DNA of 64,000 nt, taken from positions 271,930-335,929 of the forward strand of contig NZ_JAJTTH010000008.1 of assembly GCF_021341665.1 (NCBI RefSeq). Direction: 5' to 3'. Source of the stretch: Pseudomonas sp. Au-Pse12 (GTDB lineage: Bacteria > Pseudomonadota > Gammaproteobacteria > Pseudomonadales > Pseudomonadaceae). Below are positions 7,627 to 15,065 of this stretch, piece by piece (position 1 is the first letter of the stretch; each line of letters begins with the position of its first letter). Below the pieces are notes generated by a model. The model did not search any database. It saw only the letters and a list, made by a program, of their open reading frames with translations, and was not told where the DNA came from. The translations under genes were made by a program, and so were the position numbers.

Positions 7627-9141
7627 TCAGTTCTTGACGGTTTCCTCCAGGGAGAAACGCCCCATCGGACTTTGCTGGAAGTTCTCGATGTTCTTGCGCG
7701 AGATGTTGATGTAGGGGCTGTAGTAGAGGTCGATCCAGTTTACGTCCTGCTTGGCCAACTTCTGCAGATCGACGTACATTTGTTCGCGCTTGGAGGCGTC
7801 CATTTCTACCCGCGCGGCAGCCACCAGCTCCTTGACCTGCGGGTTTTTGTAGCGGGTCATGTAATTCATGTTGGTGTCGTGCCCAAGGACGAATGTGGTC
7901 TTTTGGTCTGGGTCGAGGATGTCGGCGGTCCAATACATGACCGAGAGGTCGTAGTTACCGTCGACCAACATTTGCCAGCTTTGGCTGGGATCAACCTTTT
8001 GCAGGTTGGCTGTCACCCCTACGGCCGCTAACTGGTTCTGGACAAGTATGGCGATCTGTTCGTCTGCTTCGTTGCCGGCATTGACCACGTAGTTGAGCTT
8101 CAGGCCCTTGGCGCCAGCCTGCTCCAGCATTTTCTTGGCTTTTTCTGGATCATACGGGCGCTGCAGGTTATTGGCGTAGTGGTACATAGCGCCTTTAGGA
8201 ATGTATGAATAGGCCACCTCACCATGGCTGAAGGTGACAGCGTCCACTAGGGACTTCTTGTCGATTGCCAAGTCCAGAGCCTCACGTACTTGTGGCTTGG
8301 CCAGCAGTCCGTGCTCATGGTTGATCAACAGGTGATCTTCTCGTGTGGACGGGTCCAGATGTACCACCAGATTTGGATCTTTCCTCAGGGCGTCGACTCG
8401 AGAAAAAGGTACGAAGAGCGCGGTATCTAGTTCCCCAGCCTGGACTTTGAGCATTCGGGTATTGTCATCGGGTATGGAGATCCATTCCACGCCATCAAGG
8501 CTGACGGTGTCGGCTTGCCAGAAGTGAGGGTTCTTTTCCAAGATCACCCTGTCCCCTTGCAGCCACTCCTTGACGATGAAAGCGCCGGATGAAACGGGTT
8601 TCTGCGCGTAGGCCTCGTCTCCCATTCGGGCCATTGCCTGCTGTGACAGGATTGAGGCATTGGGAGACGCCAGTTGAGCGAGGAAGGGTACTGAGGGACT
8701 TTTCAAGGTCAGCACAAGGGTCTCAGGATCCGATGCTTCGGCTTTGTCGAGAATGGTGTAGGTATCGGTCCACAGCGAAGTTTTATCGTCGCGAATTCGC
8801 AGCAGGCTGAAGACTGCGTCCTGAGCAGTGATGGGAGAGCCATCTGAGAACTTGGCTGGACGCAGCTTGAAGGTATAGGTCAGCCCATCGTCGGAAACGC
8901 TCCAGCTTTTTGCCAGGCCCGGAAGCAGTTTGGTTCCAGCCTTGTCGACACGTACGAGCACGTCGTACACGTTGGTGAATACCCAACTGTCACGATTCTG
9001 AGCGCTTTTGATCGGGTCGAAGGTAGTGCTTTCTTCCCGGCAGCCGATGGTTAGAACTCCGGCCGCTTGAGCAATACCACTGGTCAATGTACAGGCCAGA
9101 AGTGACGCAGCTGCCAGTAACTGTCGGTGTCTTGTTTTCAT
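7627..9141 (-). CDS. ABC transporter substrate-binding protein, family 5 (peptide type)
   Basis: A 504-residue periplasmic solute-binding protein of the DppA/OppA class. ATG 9141 is preferred over TTG 9147 because AGGGAG lies upstream at proper distance. A signal peptide ends near IAQA. The family signatures are clear: ESTTFDPIKSAQNRDSW, LAKSWSVSDDGLTYTFKLR and FSDGSPITAQDAVFS. It is the promoter-distal gene of a five-gene transporter operon, after the two permeases and two ATPases. In a locus of the pipR/pip kind it would bind the plant-derived ligand or its peptide precursor; that link is inferred. Codon use is less GC-rich than in the flanking core genes. Confidence 0.9.
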   Translation of the reverse strand: MKTRHRQLLAAASLLACTLTSGIAQAAGVLTIGCREESTTFDPIKSAQNRDSWVFTNVYDVLVRVDKAGTKLLPGLAKSWSVSDDGLTYTFKLRPAKFSDGSPITAQDAVFSLLRIRDDKTSLWTDTYTILDKAEASDPETLVLTLKSPSVPFLAQLASPNASILSQQAMARMGDEAYAQKPVSSGAFIVKEWLQGDRVILEKNPHFWQADTVSLDGVEWISIPDDNTRMLKVQAGELDTALFVPFSRVDALRKDPNLVVHLDPSTREDHLLINHEHGLLAKPQVREALDLAIDKKSLVDAVTFSHGEVAYSYIPKGAMYHYANNLQRPYDPEKAKKMLEQAGAKGLKLNYVVNAGNEADEQIAILVQNQLAAVGVTANLQKVDPSQSWQMLVDGNYDLSVMYWTADILDPDQKTTFVLGHDTNMNYMTRYKNPQVKELVAAARVEMDASKREQMYVDLQKLAKQDVNWIDLYYSPYINISRKNIENFQQSPMGRFSLEETVKN

Positions 9142-9175
9142 AATCAAACTCCCTGTTGATATGTGTTTTTAGTTT

Positions 9176-10144
9176 TTAGAACTGCGTTTCATCTAATACG
9201 CAGCTATAGCGTCGGTTCTGTAGAGACCGGATAGGAGGTGGCGTCTTGGCACAAGCAGGTAGCGCTAGATGGCAGCGAGGATGAAACATGCAGCCGGATG
9301 GCAGCTTTAATGGGCTGGGTGGTTCACCTGGCAGAGGATGAGTGGGCAAGGGTTTGCTTGGGTCCAACTGGGGAATGGAGCTAATCAAAGCGGCTGTATA
9401 GGGGTGATGTGGACGATTGAATACGGCTTCCACAGGACCCTCTTCTACGATTTGCCCCATGTACATCACTGCAACTCGATCGCAGACACGATGAACCACT
9501 GATAGGTCGTGGCTGATAAACAACAATGCCAGGTTCATTTGCTGTCGCAGTTTCAGCAGCAGATTGATGATCTGCCCTTGAATGGACACATCCAGAGCTG
9601 AAACACATTCATCGGCAACAATCAGTCTGGGTTCGACTGCTAGAGCCCGTGCAATTCCCAGTCGTTGGCATTGACCTCCGCTCAGGGAGTGAGGTCGGCG
9701 CGAAACCATCTCTTTGGGTAACCCCACGAGTCTAAGCAACTCCATCACTCGATCCGTTCTTTGTTCTATCGGAAGTCTGTGATGTACCTGCAAAACTTCC
9801 GCGAGAATTTCGCCAACTTTCATTCGTGGATTGAGGGCGGCGTATGGGTCTTGGAAAATCATCGCGGTTTCATGTCGCAGACGTTGAATATCGCACCTGT
9901 TACCACGGGTTATATCGACGCCGTCGAACGACACTGTTCCGCTGCGTATCTCTTCTAAATACAGAATCGCTCGCCCGAGGCTGCTCTTGCCACTTCCTGA
10001 TTCGCCAACCAAACCTAAAACTTCTCCGCGTGCGAGGCTCAAGGAGACGCCATTGACTGCTTTCAGCCATCGTTTATGCATTCCGAGCCAACCAGAACTG
10101 GCTGGAAAATGGACGTGCAGGTCCGTGACTTGCAGCAGGCTCAT
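9176..10144 (-). CDS. Peptide ABC transporter ATP-binding protein, OppF/DppF type
   Basis: The second nucleotide-binding subunit of the transporter. Walker A is GESGSGKSS, the signature is LSGGQCQRLGIARAL, and Walker B is LIVADECVSALD, where the usual proline after the catalytic glutamate is cysteine. The C-terminal oligopeptide-transporter extension is present, with the cysteine cluster typical of these ATPases (GCMFHPRC, ACAK). The length of 322 residues is normal. It overlaps the preceding ATPase gene by four bases (ATGA) and is followed after 31 bases by the binding-protein gene. Confidence 0.93.
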   Translation of the reverse strand: MSLLQVTDLHVHFPASSGWLGMHKRWLKAVNGVSLSLARGEVLGLVGESGSGKSSLGRAILYLEEIRSGTVSFDGVDITRGNRCDIQRLRHETAMIFQDPYAALNPRMKVGEILAEVLQVHHRLPIEQRTDRVMELLRLVGLPKEMVSRRPHSLSGGQCQRLGIARALAVEPRLIVADECVSALDVSIQGQIINLLLKLRQQMNLALLFISHDLSVVHRVCDRVAVMYMGQIVEEGPVEAVFNRPHHPYTAALISSIPQLDPSKPLPTHPLPGEPPSPLKLPSGCMFHPRCHLALPACAKTPPPIRSLQNRRYSCVLDETQF

Positions 10145-11124
10145 GGAAAGGAGGCCCTCAGTGGGAAGTGGCAGGCAACTAGTTGATTTTCAGTGATTGG
10201 TCGGGAGTCTGGGCGCTCGTTGATACATTGCGATTTGGATTGTTGGCAGCGTGAGCTGAATCGACAGCCTTGGGGGCGTGCGTCTGGCTGGGGAGGATGG
10301 CCAGTGATCGTTTTCAGGCCGCTAAAGCCAGTGCTTCTGGAGGGCTGGCAATCGATCAAGGCTGCCGTGTAGGGGTGCTGCGGTGATGTCAGTACTTCAT
10401 GCTTGTTGCCTTGCTCACAAAGCCTCCCCGCATACATCACGGCTACCGAGTCAGCGGTCTGGGCTACTACTCCCAGGTCATGGCTGATCAGGATCAGTGA
10501 GAGGCCTCGCTGGTCTCTGAGGTTCAGTAGCAGGCGCAAGATCTGCGCTTGTACGGTCACATCCAGTGCAGTGGTCGGCTCATCGGCGATCAACACTTTT
10601 GGATTGCAGCCCAAGGCCACAGCGATCATCGCCCGTTGTCGCATGCCGCCGGAAAACTCATGAGGAAAATGCTTGGCTCGGGCCTGCGGATCGGGAATGC
10701 CGACCTGGCGTAGCAGTTCTATGGCCAGCGCCTGAGCTTCCTGTTTTGTGGCCCCCTGATGAAGGCGAATGCCTTCACTGATTTGCTCACCGACACACAT
10801 CAGTGGGTCGAGGTGGCTGCTTGGGTTCTGGAACACCATGCCTAGTTGGCCGCCACGTATTGCGCGCATTTCGTTGTCGTTCAGTTCCAGCAAGTTGGTG
10901 CCGGCGAGCCGTACGGCGTGACCATGGGCATGGAGGTTCCCTGTGGGTAGCAAGCGCATAAGTGCACGGCAGGCCAACGTTTTGCCGCTGCCGCTTTCGC
11001 CCACAAGGCCAAGTATTTCTCCTTCGGCGAGTGTGAATGAGAGACGGTCTACCAGAGTGACATCGCGTCCGTTGGAGCGAGCAATAACGCTAAGTTCATC
11101 GACCTGCAGCAGAGGGGTATTCAT
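10141..11124 (-). CDS. Peptide ABC transporter ATP-binding protein, OppD/DppD type
   Basis: The first nucleotide-binding subunit. Walker A is GESGSGKTL, the signature is FSGGMRQRAMIAVAL, Walker B is VLIADEPTTALD, and the switch histidine is in LILISHDLG. The C-terminal extension with GCRFSSRC supports the oligopeptide/dipeptide class. The 327-residue protein is encoded by a gene overlapping both neighbours by four bases, so the operon is tightly coupled. Confidence 0.93.
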   Translation of the reverse strand: MNTPLLQVDELSVIARSNGRDVTLVDRLSFTLAEGEILGLVGESGSGKTLACRALMRLLPTGNLHAHGHAVRLAGTNLLELNDNEMRAIRGGQLGMVFQNPSSHLDPLMCVGEQISEGIRLHQGATKQEAQALAIELLRQVGIPDPQARAKHFPHEFSGGMRQRAMIAVALGCNPKVLIADEPTTALDVTVQAQILRLLLNLRDQRGLSLILISHDLGVVAQTADSVAVMYAGRLCEQGNKHEVLTSPQHPYTAALIDCQPSRSTGFSGLKTITGHPPQPDARPQGCRFSSRCQQSKSQCINERPDSRPITENQLVACHFPLRASFP

Positions 11125-11966
11125 GAGCGTTCACCGAGAATTTCGGCGATACCATCTGCCATGAGGCTGAAGCCCATAGCCAAGGAGACGATGGCCAGGC
11201 CAGGAAAGGTGCAGATCCACCACGCCGACGTGATCAGACTTTGGCCTTCAGCGATCATTGTTCCCCACTCTGCCGTAGGGGGCTGCACCCCGAGGCCCAA
11301 GTAGCTGACGGCGGCGCCATTCAACAGAATCAGTACTGCATCGGACATGAAAAATACGATGGAGCTGAACAGCGCATTCGGTAGTAAATGTCGGAACAGG
11401 ATTCGTACATGGCTGTAACCCAGGCTTCTTGCAGCAAGGGCGAAATCGCTATTTTTGAGAACCAGAATTTGTGAGCGGGTCAGGCGGGCGTAGGACACCC
11501 ACCCCACCAGAGCAATGGCAATGTAGAAACTGCCAAGGCCCGGGCCTATCAGCACCATGATTGCCAGCATGAGGACCAGGAAGGGAAAGGCCAAGATGAT
11601 ATCGGTCACACGCATGCACAGAGTATCGACGCCACCGCCGATGTAGCCCGCTAGCGCGCCTATAGAAGTACCGATCAGAAATGGCAGGATTACGCCCAGA
11701 AGTGATAACTGTAGATCTACTCGAGCGCCCCAGATGACCCTGGACAAAACATCTCGACCGAAGTTGTCGGTTCCGAACAGGTGGGTGAAATTTGGAGCGC
11801 TCAAACGCAACTCGATATTGTGTTCCAGTGGATCAAAAGGTGCAGTCCATGGCGCAAGTAACGCCAGTAGCAACCAGAGGCAAAGAATCCCCAGTCCTAG
11901 CGCCAGTCGACCGTTGCTCAATACCAGATGCAGCCGCCAATTTTCAGCCACAGGTAACGAGGTCAT
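11121..11966 (-). CDS. Peptide ABC transporter permease, OppC/DppC type
   Basis: An inner membrane permease of 281 residues with about six hydrophobic segments. The N-terminal FGTDNFGRDVLSRVIWGARVDL motif is characteristic of DppC/OppC, and the ATPase-contact loop is at about residues 175-200 (AARSLGYSHVRILFRHLLPN). It pairs with the DppB-like permease encoded just upstream, and the genes overlap by four bases. Confidence 0.93.
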   Translation of the reverse strand: MTSLPVAENWRLHLVLSNGRLALGLGILCLWLLLALLAPWTAPFDPLEHNIELRLSAPNFTHLFGTDNFGRDVLSRVIWGARVDLQLSLLGVILPFLIGTSIGALAGYIGGGVDTLCMRVTDIILAFPFLVLMLAIMVLIGPGLGSFYIAIALVGWVSYARLTRSQILVLKNSDFALAARSLGYSHVRILFRHLLPNALFSSIVFFMSDAVLILLNGAAVSYLGLGVQPPTAEWGTMIAEGQSLITSAWWICTFPGLAIVSLAMGFSLMADGIAEILGERS

Positions 11967-12910
11967 TGGATTTTGACCCGAGGATCGATGGCAACTGTCA
12001 GTACATCAGCAAGGAAGTTCACCATAACAGTGGCGCAAGCGAGCACCATGGTTACTCCTTGGACCACCATATAGTCGCGAGTGAATATTCCACGTACCAG
12101 CAATTGGCCAATACCGGGAATTGCGAAGAGACTTTCAATCACAACAGTGCCGCTGATCAGCCAGCCAATATTCACTGCCAATAAGTTGATGGTGGGAATC
12201 AACGCATTGGGTAGTACATGTCGACGAAATATTGCTGCTTCGTCCAGGCCTCGGGCACGGGCCGCAGCAATGTGATCAGCCTGCATTTCTTGAAGAAGGC
12301 TTGCGCGCAAATTTCGAATCAGCAAAGACGACAAGGCCAGGGCGATGGTCAGGCAAGGAAGCACCAGATGATGCAGTTTTTCGGTCCAGGTACGGCCGTA
12401 GCCTGACACTGGGAAGAGTCCCCATTGCACACTGAATAACAGTATCAACATGATTCCCAACCAGAAGGCAGGCATCCCCAGTCCCGCAGTAGTAAACAGG
12501 CGAATCAATTGATCACGCTTGCCGTCTTGATGGCGCGCGGCTGAACTGGCCAGTGGCAGTGCAATCAATAGCGCCAAGACCACGCTTCCCAACACCAATA
12601 TCAGAGTGGGTTCAGTGCGCGAACTGATGAGCTTCAGAGTGTCGACCTTGTATAGCAACGACTGGCCTAGCTCTCCATTGAGCAGGTTTTTTAGGAAGTA
12701 GAAGTATTGCTGCCACAGAGGTTGATCAAGACCGTATTGAGCCCTGATCTTCAGCAGCGCATAGGGGGAGCTACGGCTGCCTAGCAGGATTCGGGCAGGG
12801 TCTCCAGGAATTGAACGTACCAGCACAAACGTCATCAGGCTGATGCCGAAAAGTACCGGTAGCAATTGCAGAGGACGAGATAATACAAAACGGTAACGCC
12901 CGAGGTTCAT
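11963..12910 (-). CDS. Peptide ABC transporter permease, OppB/DppB type
   Basis: The first gene of the transporter operon. The 315-residue protein has the DppB/OppB start (PLQLLPVLFGISLMTFVLVRS followed by PGDPA), membrane segments and the EAA loop (ARARGLDEAAIFRRHVLPNAL). The operon promoter must lie in the 335-base gap shared with the divergent luxR-type gene. The distal position of the binding-protein gene is unusual for dpp/opp operons, where it usually comes first. Confidence 0.93.
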   Translation of the reverse strand: MNLGRYRFVLSRPLQLLPVLFGISLMTFVLVRSIPGDPARILLGSRSSPYALLKIRAQYGLDQPLWQQYFYFLKNLLNGELGQSLLYKVDTLKLISSRTEPTLILVLGSVVLALLIALPLASSAARHQDGKRDQLIRLFTTAGLGMPAFWLGIMLILLFSVQWGLFPVSGYGRTWTEKLHHLVLPCLTIALALSSLLIRNLRASLLQEMQADHIAAARARGLDEAAIFRRHVLPNALIPTINLLAVNIGWLISGTVVIESLFAIPGIGQLLVRGIFTRDYMVVQGVTMVLACATVMVNFLADVLTVAIDPRVKIQ

Positions 12911-13245
12911 GAGATGACCTCAAGGCTGTAGCTGGGGGTTTGGTTGCCGGGTAGGCGAGCGCGATGTGGTCGTGCCGACAGTCGGCAGATGGAGTTTACC
13001 CTCGGAGCCGGGAAGGCATCCCCGATACCGTAGCTATAGACCTCCTGGTCGTACTGCGGCGCTGCCGCCATTTCCTGCCGCATCACTAACATCCTGTCAG
13101 TTGCTACCTGATGATCCAACTTAATGAGGAAGCGGTAGCGCCGTAAGCTAGTAAATCTTATAGGTTCGCTCTGGCTGTCCCTCGCCGAGGCATGGCATTC
13201 TACTGGGTGGTTGTCAAGAATGAAAACCACAAGGGAGCTGAAGGG
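12911..13245. promoter_or_regulatory. Divergent control region between transporter operon and LuxR gene
   Basis: A 335-base gap that must hold the promoters of the minus-strand transporter operon and the plus-strand luxR-type gene. It contains a 15-base perfect palindrome at 12973-12987 and a smaller dyad GCGGC/GCCGC at 13056-13068. AAGGGAG at 13231-13237 is the ribosome binding site of the luxR gene. No unmistakable -35/-10 pair stands out. Confidence 0.5.
12973..12987. promoter_or_regulatory. Perfect palindrome TGCCGACAGTCGGCA
   Basis: Seven-base arms flank a central A, 63 bases upstream of the transporter permease start. It could be a regulator binding site for the transporter operon, or an RNA hairpin in its leader. 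The adjacent LuxR-type protein is the obvious candidate regulator, but the site has no close copy upstream of pip. Confidence 0.4.
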
Positions 13246-14007
13246 ATGCAGATCAAGCTGTCTGAATACAATGACTGTCTTTTACCAGGAAGGAATCTTG
13301 AGGAGCAGTTGGATAAAGCCATGCTATTGGCGGCCGATTTAGGTTTTGACGCCTTAGTGTACGACTACAGTCCAGTACCTTTTGATCATGCGGGCTTGTT
13401 GATTACGCCTGAGGTTCTCTTGCGTAACACTCCGACGGAGTGGCAGGAACTGTGGTGCTGCGAGGGTTACTACCAGATCGATCCAGTGCAGCAAGTGGCA
13501 CTCAATTCAATTTCACCGTTTCTCTGGTCCTATCAACCAGAGGCAGAAACGGTTTTGAAACAAGTCATTGGTCTGCATCACGCGCCCGTTGTGAGCTATC
13601 TGCAGAATGCTCAGATGGCTCATGGCGTATCAGTGCCGATCCACCTTCCAAAAGGCGGTTTTGCTAGTCTCGCGGGATTGCGCTCCGGACGGACCCAAAG
13701 TGCGCTTCAAGATATGCGCCACGTTCTCGGTGAGTTCAGCCTGATTGCTTATGCGCTGCAGGAAGCGGCTTATCCTGTTCTCAGTCAAAGAGAGGGGACT
13801 CATCCTTCGAAGCCACTGACCAAGCGTGAGCGAGAATGTTTGAAGTGGGCGGCAGAGGGATTTACGGCTATTGAAATAGCTGATCGATTACACCGGTCTG
13901 TCGCGACAGTGACTCTGCACTTGAACTCAGCCATGCATAAACTGGGTGCCAGGAACCGGGTTCAGGCGGTGGCTCGGGCAGTGCATTACCGACTATTGGA
14001 TAGCTGA
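13246..14007 (+). CDS. pipR: LuxR-family solo regulator, PipR/PsoR/OryR subfamily
   Basis: A 253-residue transcription regulator: N-terminal autoinducer-binding domain (about residues 15-165) and C-terminal LuxR helix-turn-helix (about 188-253, LTKRERECLKWAAEG to VQAVARA). ATG 13246 is chosen because AAGGGAG precedes it by nine bases. Aligned on the invariant DP (D79-P80) and W94, the pocket positions equivalent to TraR W57 and Y61 are W66 and W70. Replacement of Tyr61 by Trp is a hallmark of the plant-responsive LuxR solos (PsoR, OryR, XccR, NesR, PipR). No luxI gene is nearby, while a pip gene follows and a peptide transporter is divergent, as described for PipR. psoR would be an equally valid name. 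Confidence 0.85.
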   Translation: MQIKLSEYNDCLLPGRNLEEQLDKAMLLAADLGFDALVYDYSPVPFDHAGLLITPEVLLRNTPTEWQELWCCEGYYQIDPVQQVALNSISPFLWSYQPEAETVLKQVIGLHHAPVVSYLQNAQMAHGVSVPIHLPKGGFASLAGLRSGRTQSALQDMRHVLGEFSLIAYALQEAAYPVLSQREGTHPSKPLTKRERECLKWAAEGFTAIEIADRLHRSVATVTLHLNSAMHKLGARNRVQAVARAVHYRLLDS

Positions 14008-14040
14008 AACGGGGCAAAACCTATCCTTTCTTCTAGTTAC

Positions 14041-14060
14041 ATCGACTTTCCCCCGTCGAT
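14041..14060. promoter_or_regulatory. 20-bp dyad, candidate lux-box-like operator of pip
   Basis: ATCGAC (14041-14046) and GTCGAT (14055-14060) form perfect six-base arms around an eight-base spacer. The 20-base overall size equals that of a lux box. It lies 37 bases ahead of the pip start and 33 bases after the regulator gene. PipR-type regulators are known to activate the adjacent pip gene; binding to this dyad is my inference. Confidence 0.45.
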
Positions 14061-14062
14061 AG

Positions 14063-14096
14063 TGTGTGCCATGTGGAATACAGGGAGTGGCACACA
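14063..14096. promoter_or_regulatory. Nine-base inverted repeat enclosing the pip ribosome binding site
   Basis: TGTGTGCCA (14063-14071) and TGGCACACA (14088-14096) are perfect complements; the 16-base loop contains AGGGAG (14082-14087), the pip Shine-Dalgarno sequence, and the start codon follows at 14097. As RNA it would present or mask the ribosome site; as DNA it could be an operator. Confidence 0.5.
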
Positions 14097-14999
14097 ATGG
14101 ACTCGAACAAGAAAGTACTCGAAGGTTATGCGCCCTTCGGTCTTTATAGAACCTGGTATCGCGTTACCGGCGATTTACTCAATGGGCATACGCCCTTGGT
14201 GATTCTGCATGGCGGGCCGGGTTGCACCTATGACTATGTCGATACATTCAAGGATGTGGCTGCCAGCGGTAGAGCGGTTGTTCACTATGATCAGCTTGGC
14301 AATGGCTTCTCCACTCATGTGTCGGACAAGCCTGCAACATTCTGGACGGTGAAGCTGTTTCTTGAGGAACTGGACAGCCTTCTGGATCACCTGGGCATAA
14401 GCGATAACTATGCGCTGTTGGGACAATCCTGGGGAGGGATGCTGGCCAGTGAGCATGCAGTGCTGCGCCCAGCAGGTTTAAAGGCATTGATTATCGCCAA
14501 CTCTCCGGCCGATATGCGTACCTGGGTCGCGGAGGCCAATCGCTTGCGTGAAGCCTTGCCAGAGGAGGTGCAGCAAACTCTGCTGCAGCATGAACAGGCA
14601 GGGACCACCGATTCTGCAGAATACATTGCTGCTTCGCGCGTCTTTTATGATCGGCATGTCTGCCGTATCAAGCCCTGGCCTGACGACGTGGCCCGCACCT
14701 TTGCCAAGGTTGACGCTAATCCCACGGTGTATCGAGCCATGAATGGTCCCAATGAATTCCATATCATTGCCAGCCTGAAGGACTGGACCATCGTCGAGCG
14801 CCTGAAACGCATCAACGTACCGACGCTATTGATTTCCGGGCGTTACGACGAGGCCACTCCGACCGTGGTCCAACCCTATCTGGAGCAGATCCCCGACATC
14901 CGTTGGGCGTTGTTTGAAAACTCCAGCCACATGCCCCACGTCGAGGAACGGGTCGCCTGCATGGGGACGGTGGTGAGTTTTCTCGACGAATGCCTGTAG
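14097..14999 (+). CDS. pip: Proline iminopeptidase
   Basis: An alpha/beta-hydrolase of 300 residues of the peptidase S33 family, which releases N-terminal proline or related residues from peptides. The oxyanion motif HGGPG is at residues 38-42, the nucleophile elbow GQSWGG has Ser111, and the acid and base are likely the aspartate in SGRYDEATP and the histidine in SSHMPHV. ATG 14097 is chosen because AGGGAG precedes it by nine bases; an upstream in-frame GTG lies inside the inverted repeat. Genes of this type follow the OryR/XccR/PipR regulators and are activated by them in response to plant compounds. Confidence 0.92.
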   Translation: MDSNKKVLEGYAPFGLYRTWYRVTGDLLNGHTPLVILHGGPGCTYDYVDTFKDVAASGRAVVHYDQLGNGFSTHVSDKPATFWTVKLFLEELDSLLDHLGISDNYALLGQSWGGMLASEHAVLRPAGLKALIIANSPADMRTWVAEANRLREALPEEVQQTLLQHEQAGTTDSAEYIAASRVFYDRHVCRIKPWPDDVARTFAKVDANPTVYRAMNGPNEFHIIASLKDWTIVERLKRINVPTLLISGRYDEATPTVVQPYLEQIPDIRWALFENSSHMPHVEERVACMGTVVSFLDECL

Positions 15000-15000
15000 T

Positions 15001-15037
15001 CGCCAGGTAGGTGGCCCATGAGCCCCACTACCTGGCG
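15001..15037. terminator. Long hairpin between convergent pip and ndh
   Basis: CGCCAGGTAG (15001-15010) pairs perfectly with CTACCTGGCG (15028-15037), extended by TGG/CCA after a bulged G. It sits directly after the pip stop codon and before the convergent ndh end. The lack of a T-run makes it less typical, but position and stability fit a bidirectional terminator. Confidence 0.6.
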
Positions 15038-15065
15038 TAGCGGGGCCCATGGACAGTTCAGAGGC

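Noticed and set aside
12907..13230. 107-codon minus-strand frame whose stop overlaps the permease start
   Set aside because: It lies in the divergent control region, overlaps the start of the luxR frame, has no recognisable domain and mixed codon use. The stop/start overlap is likely chance.
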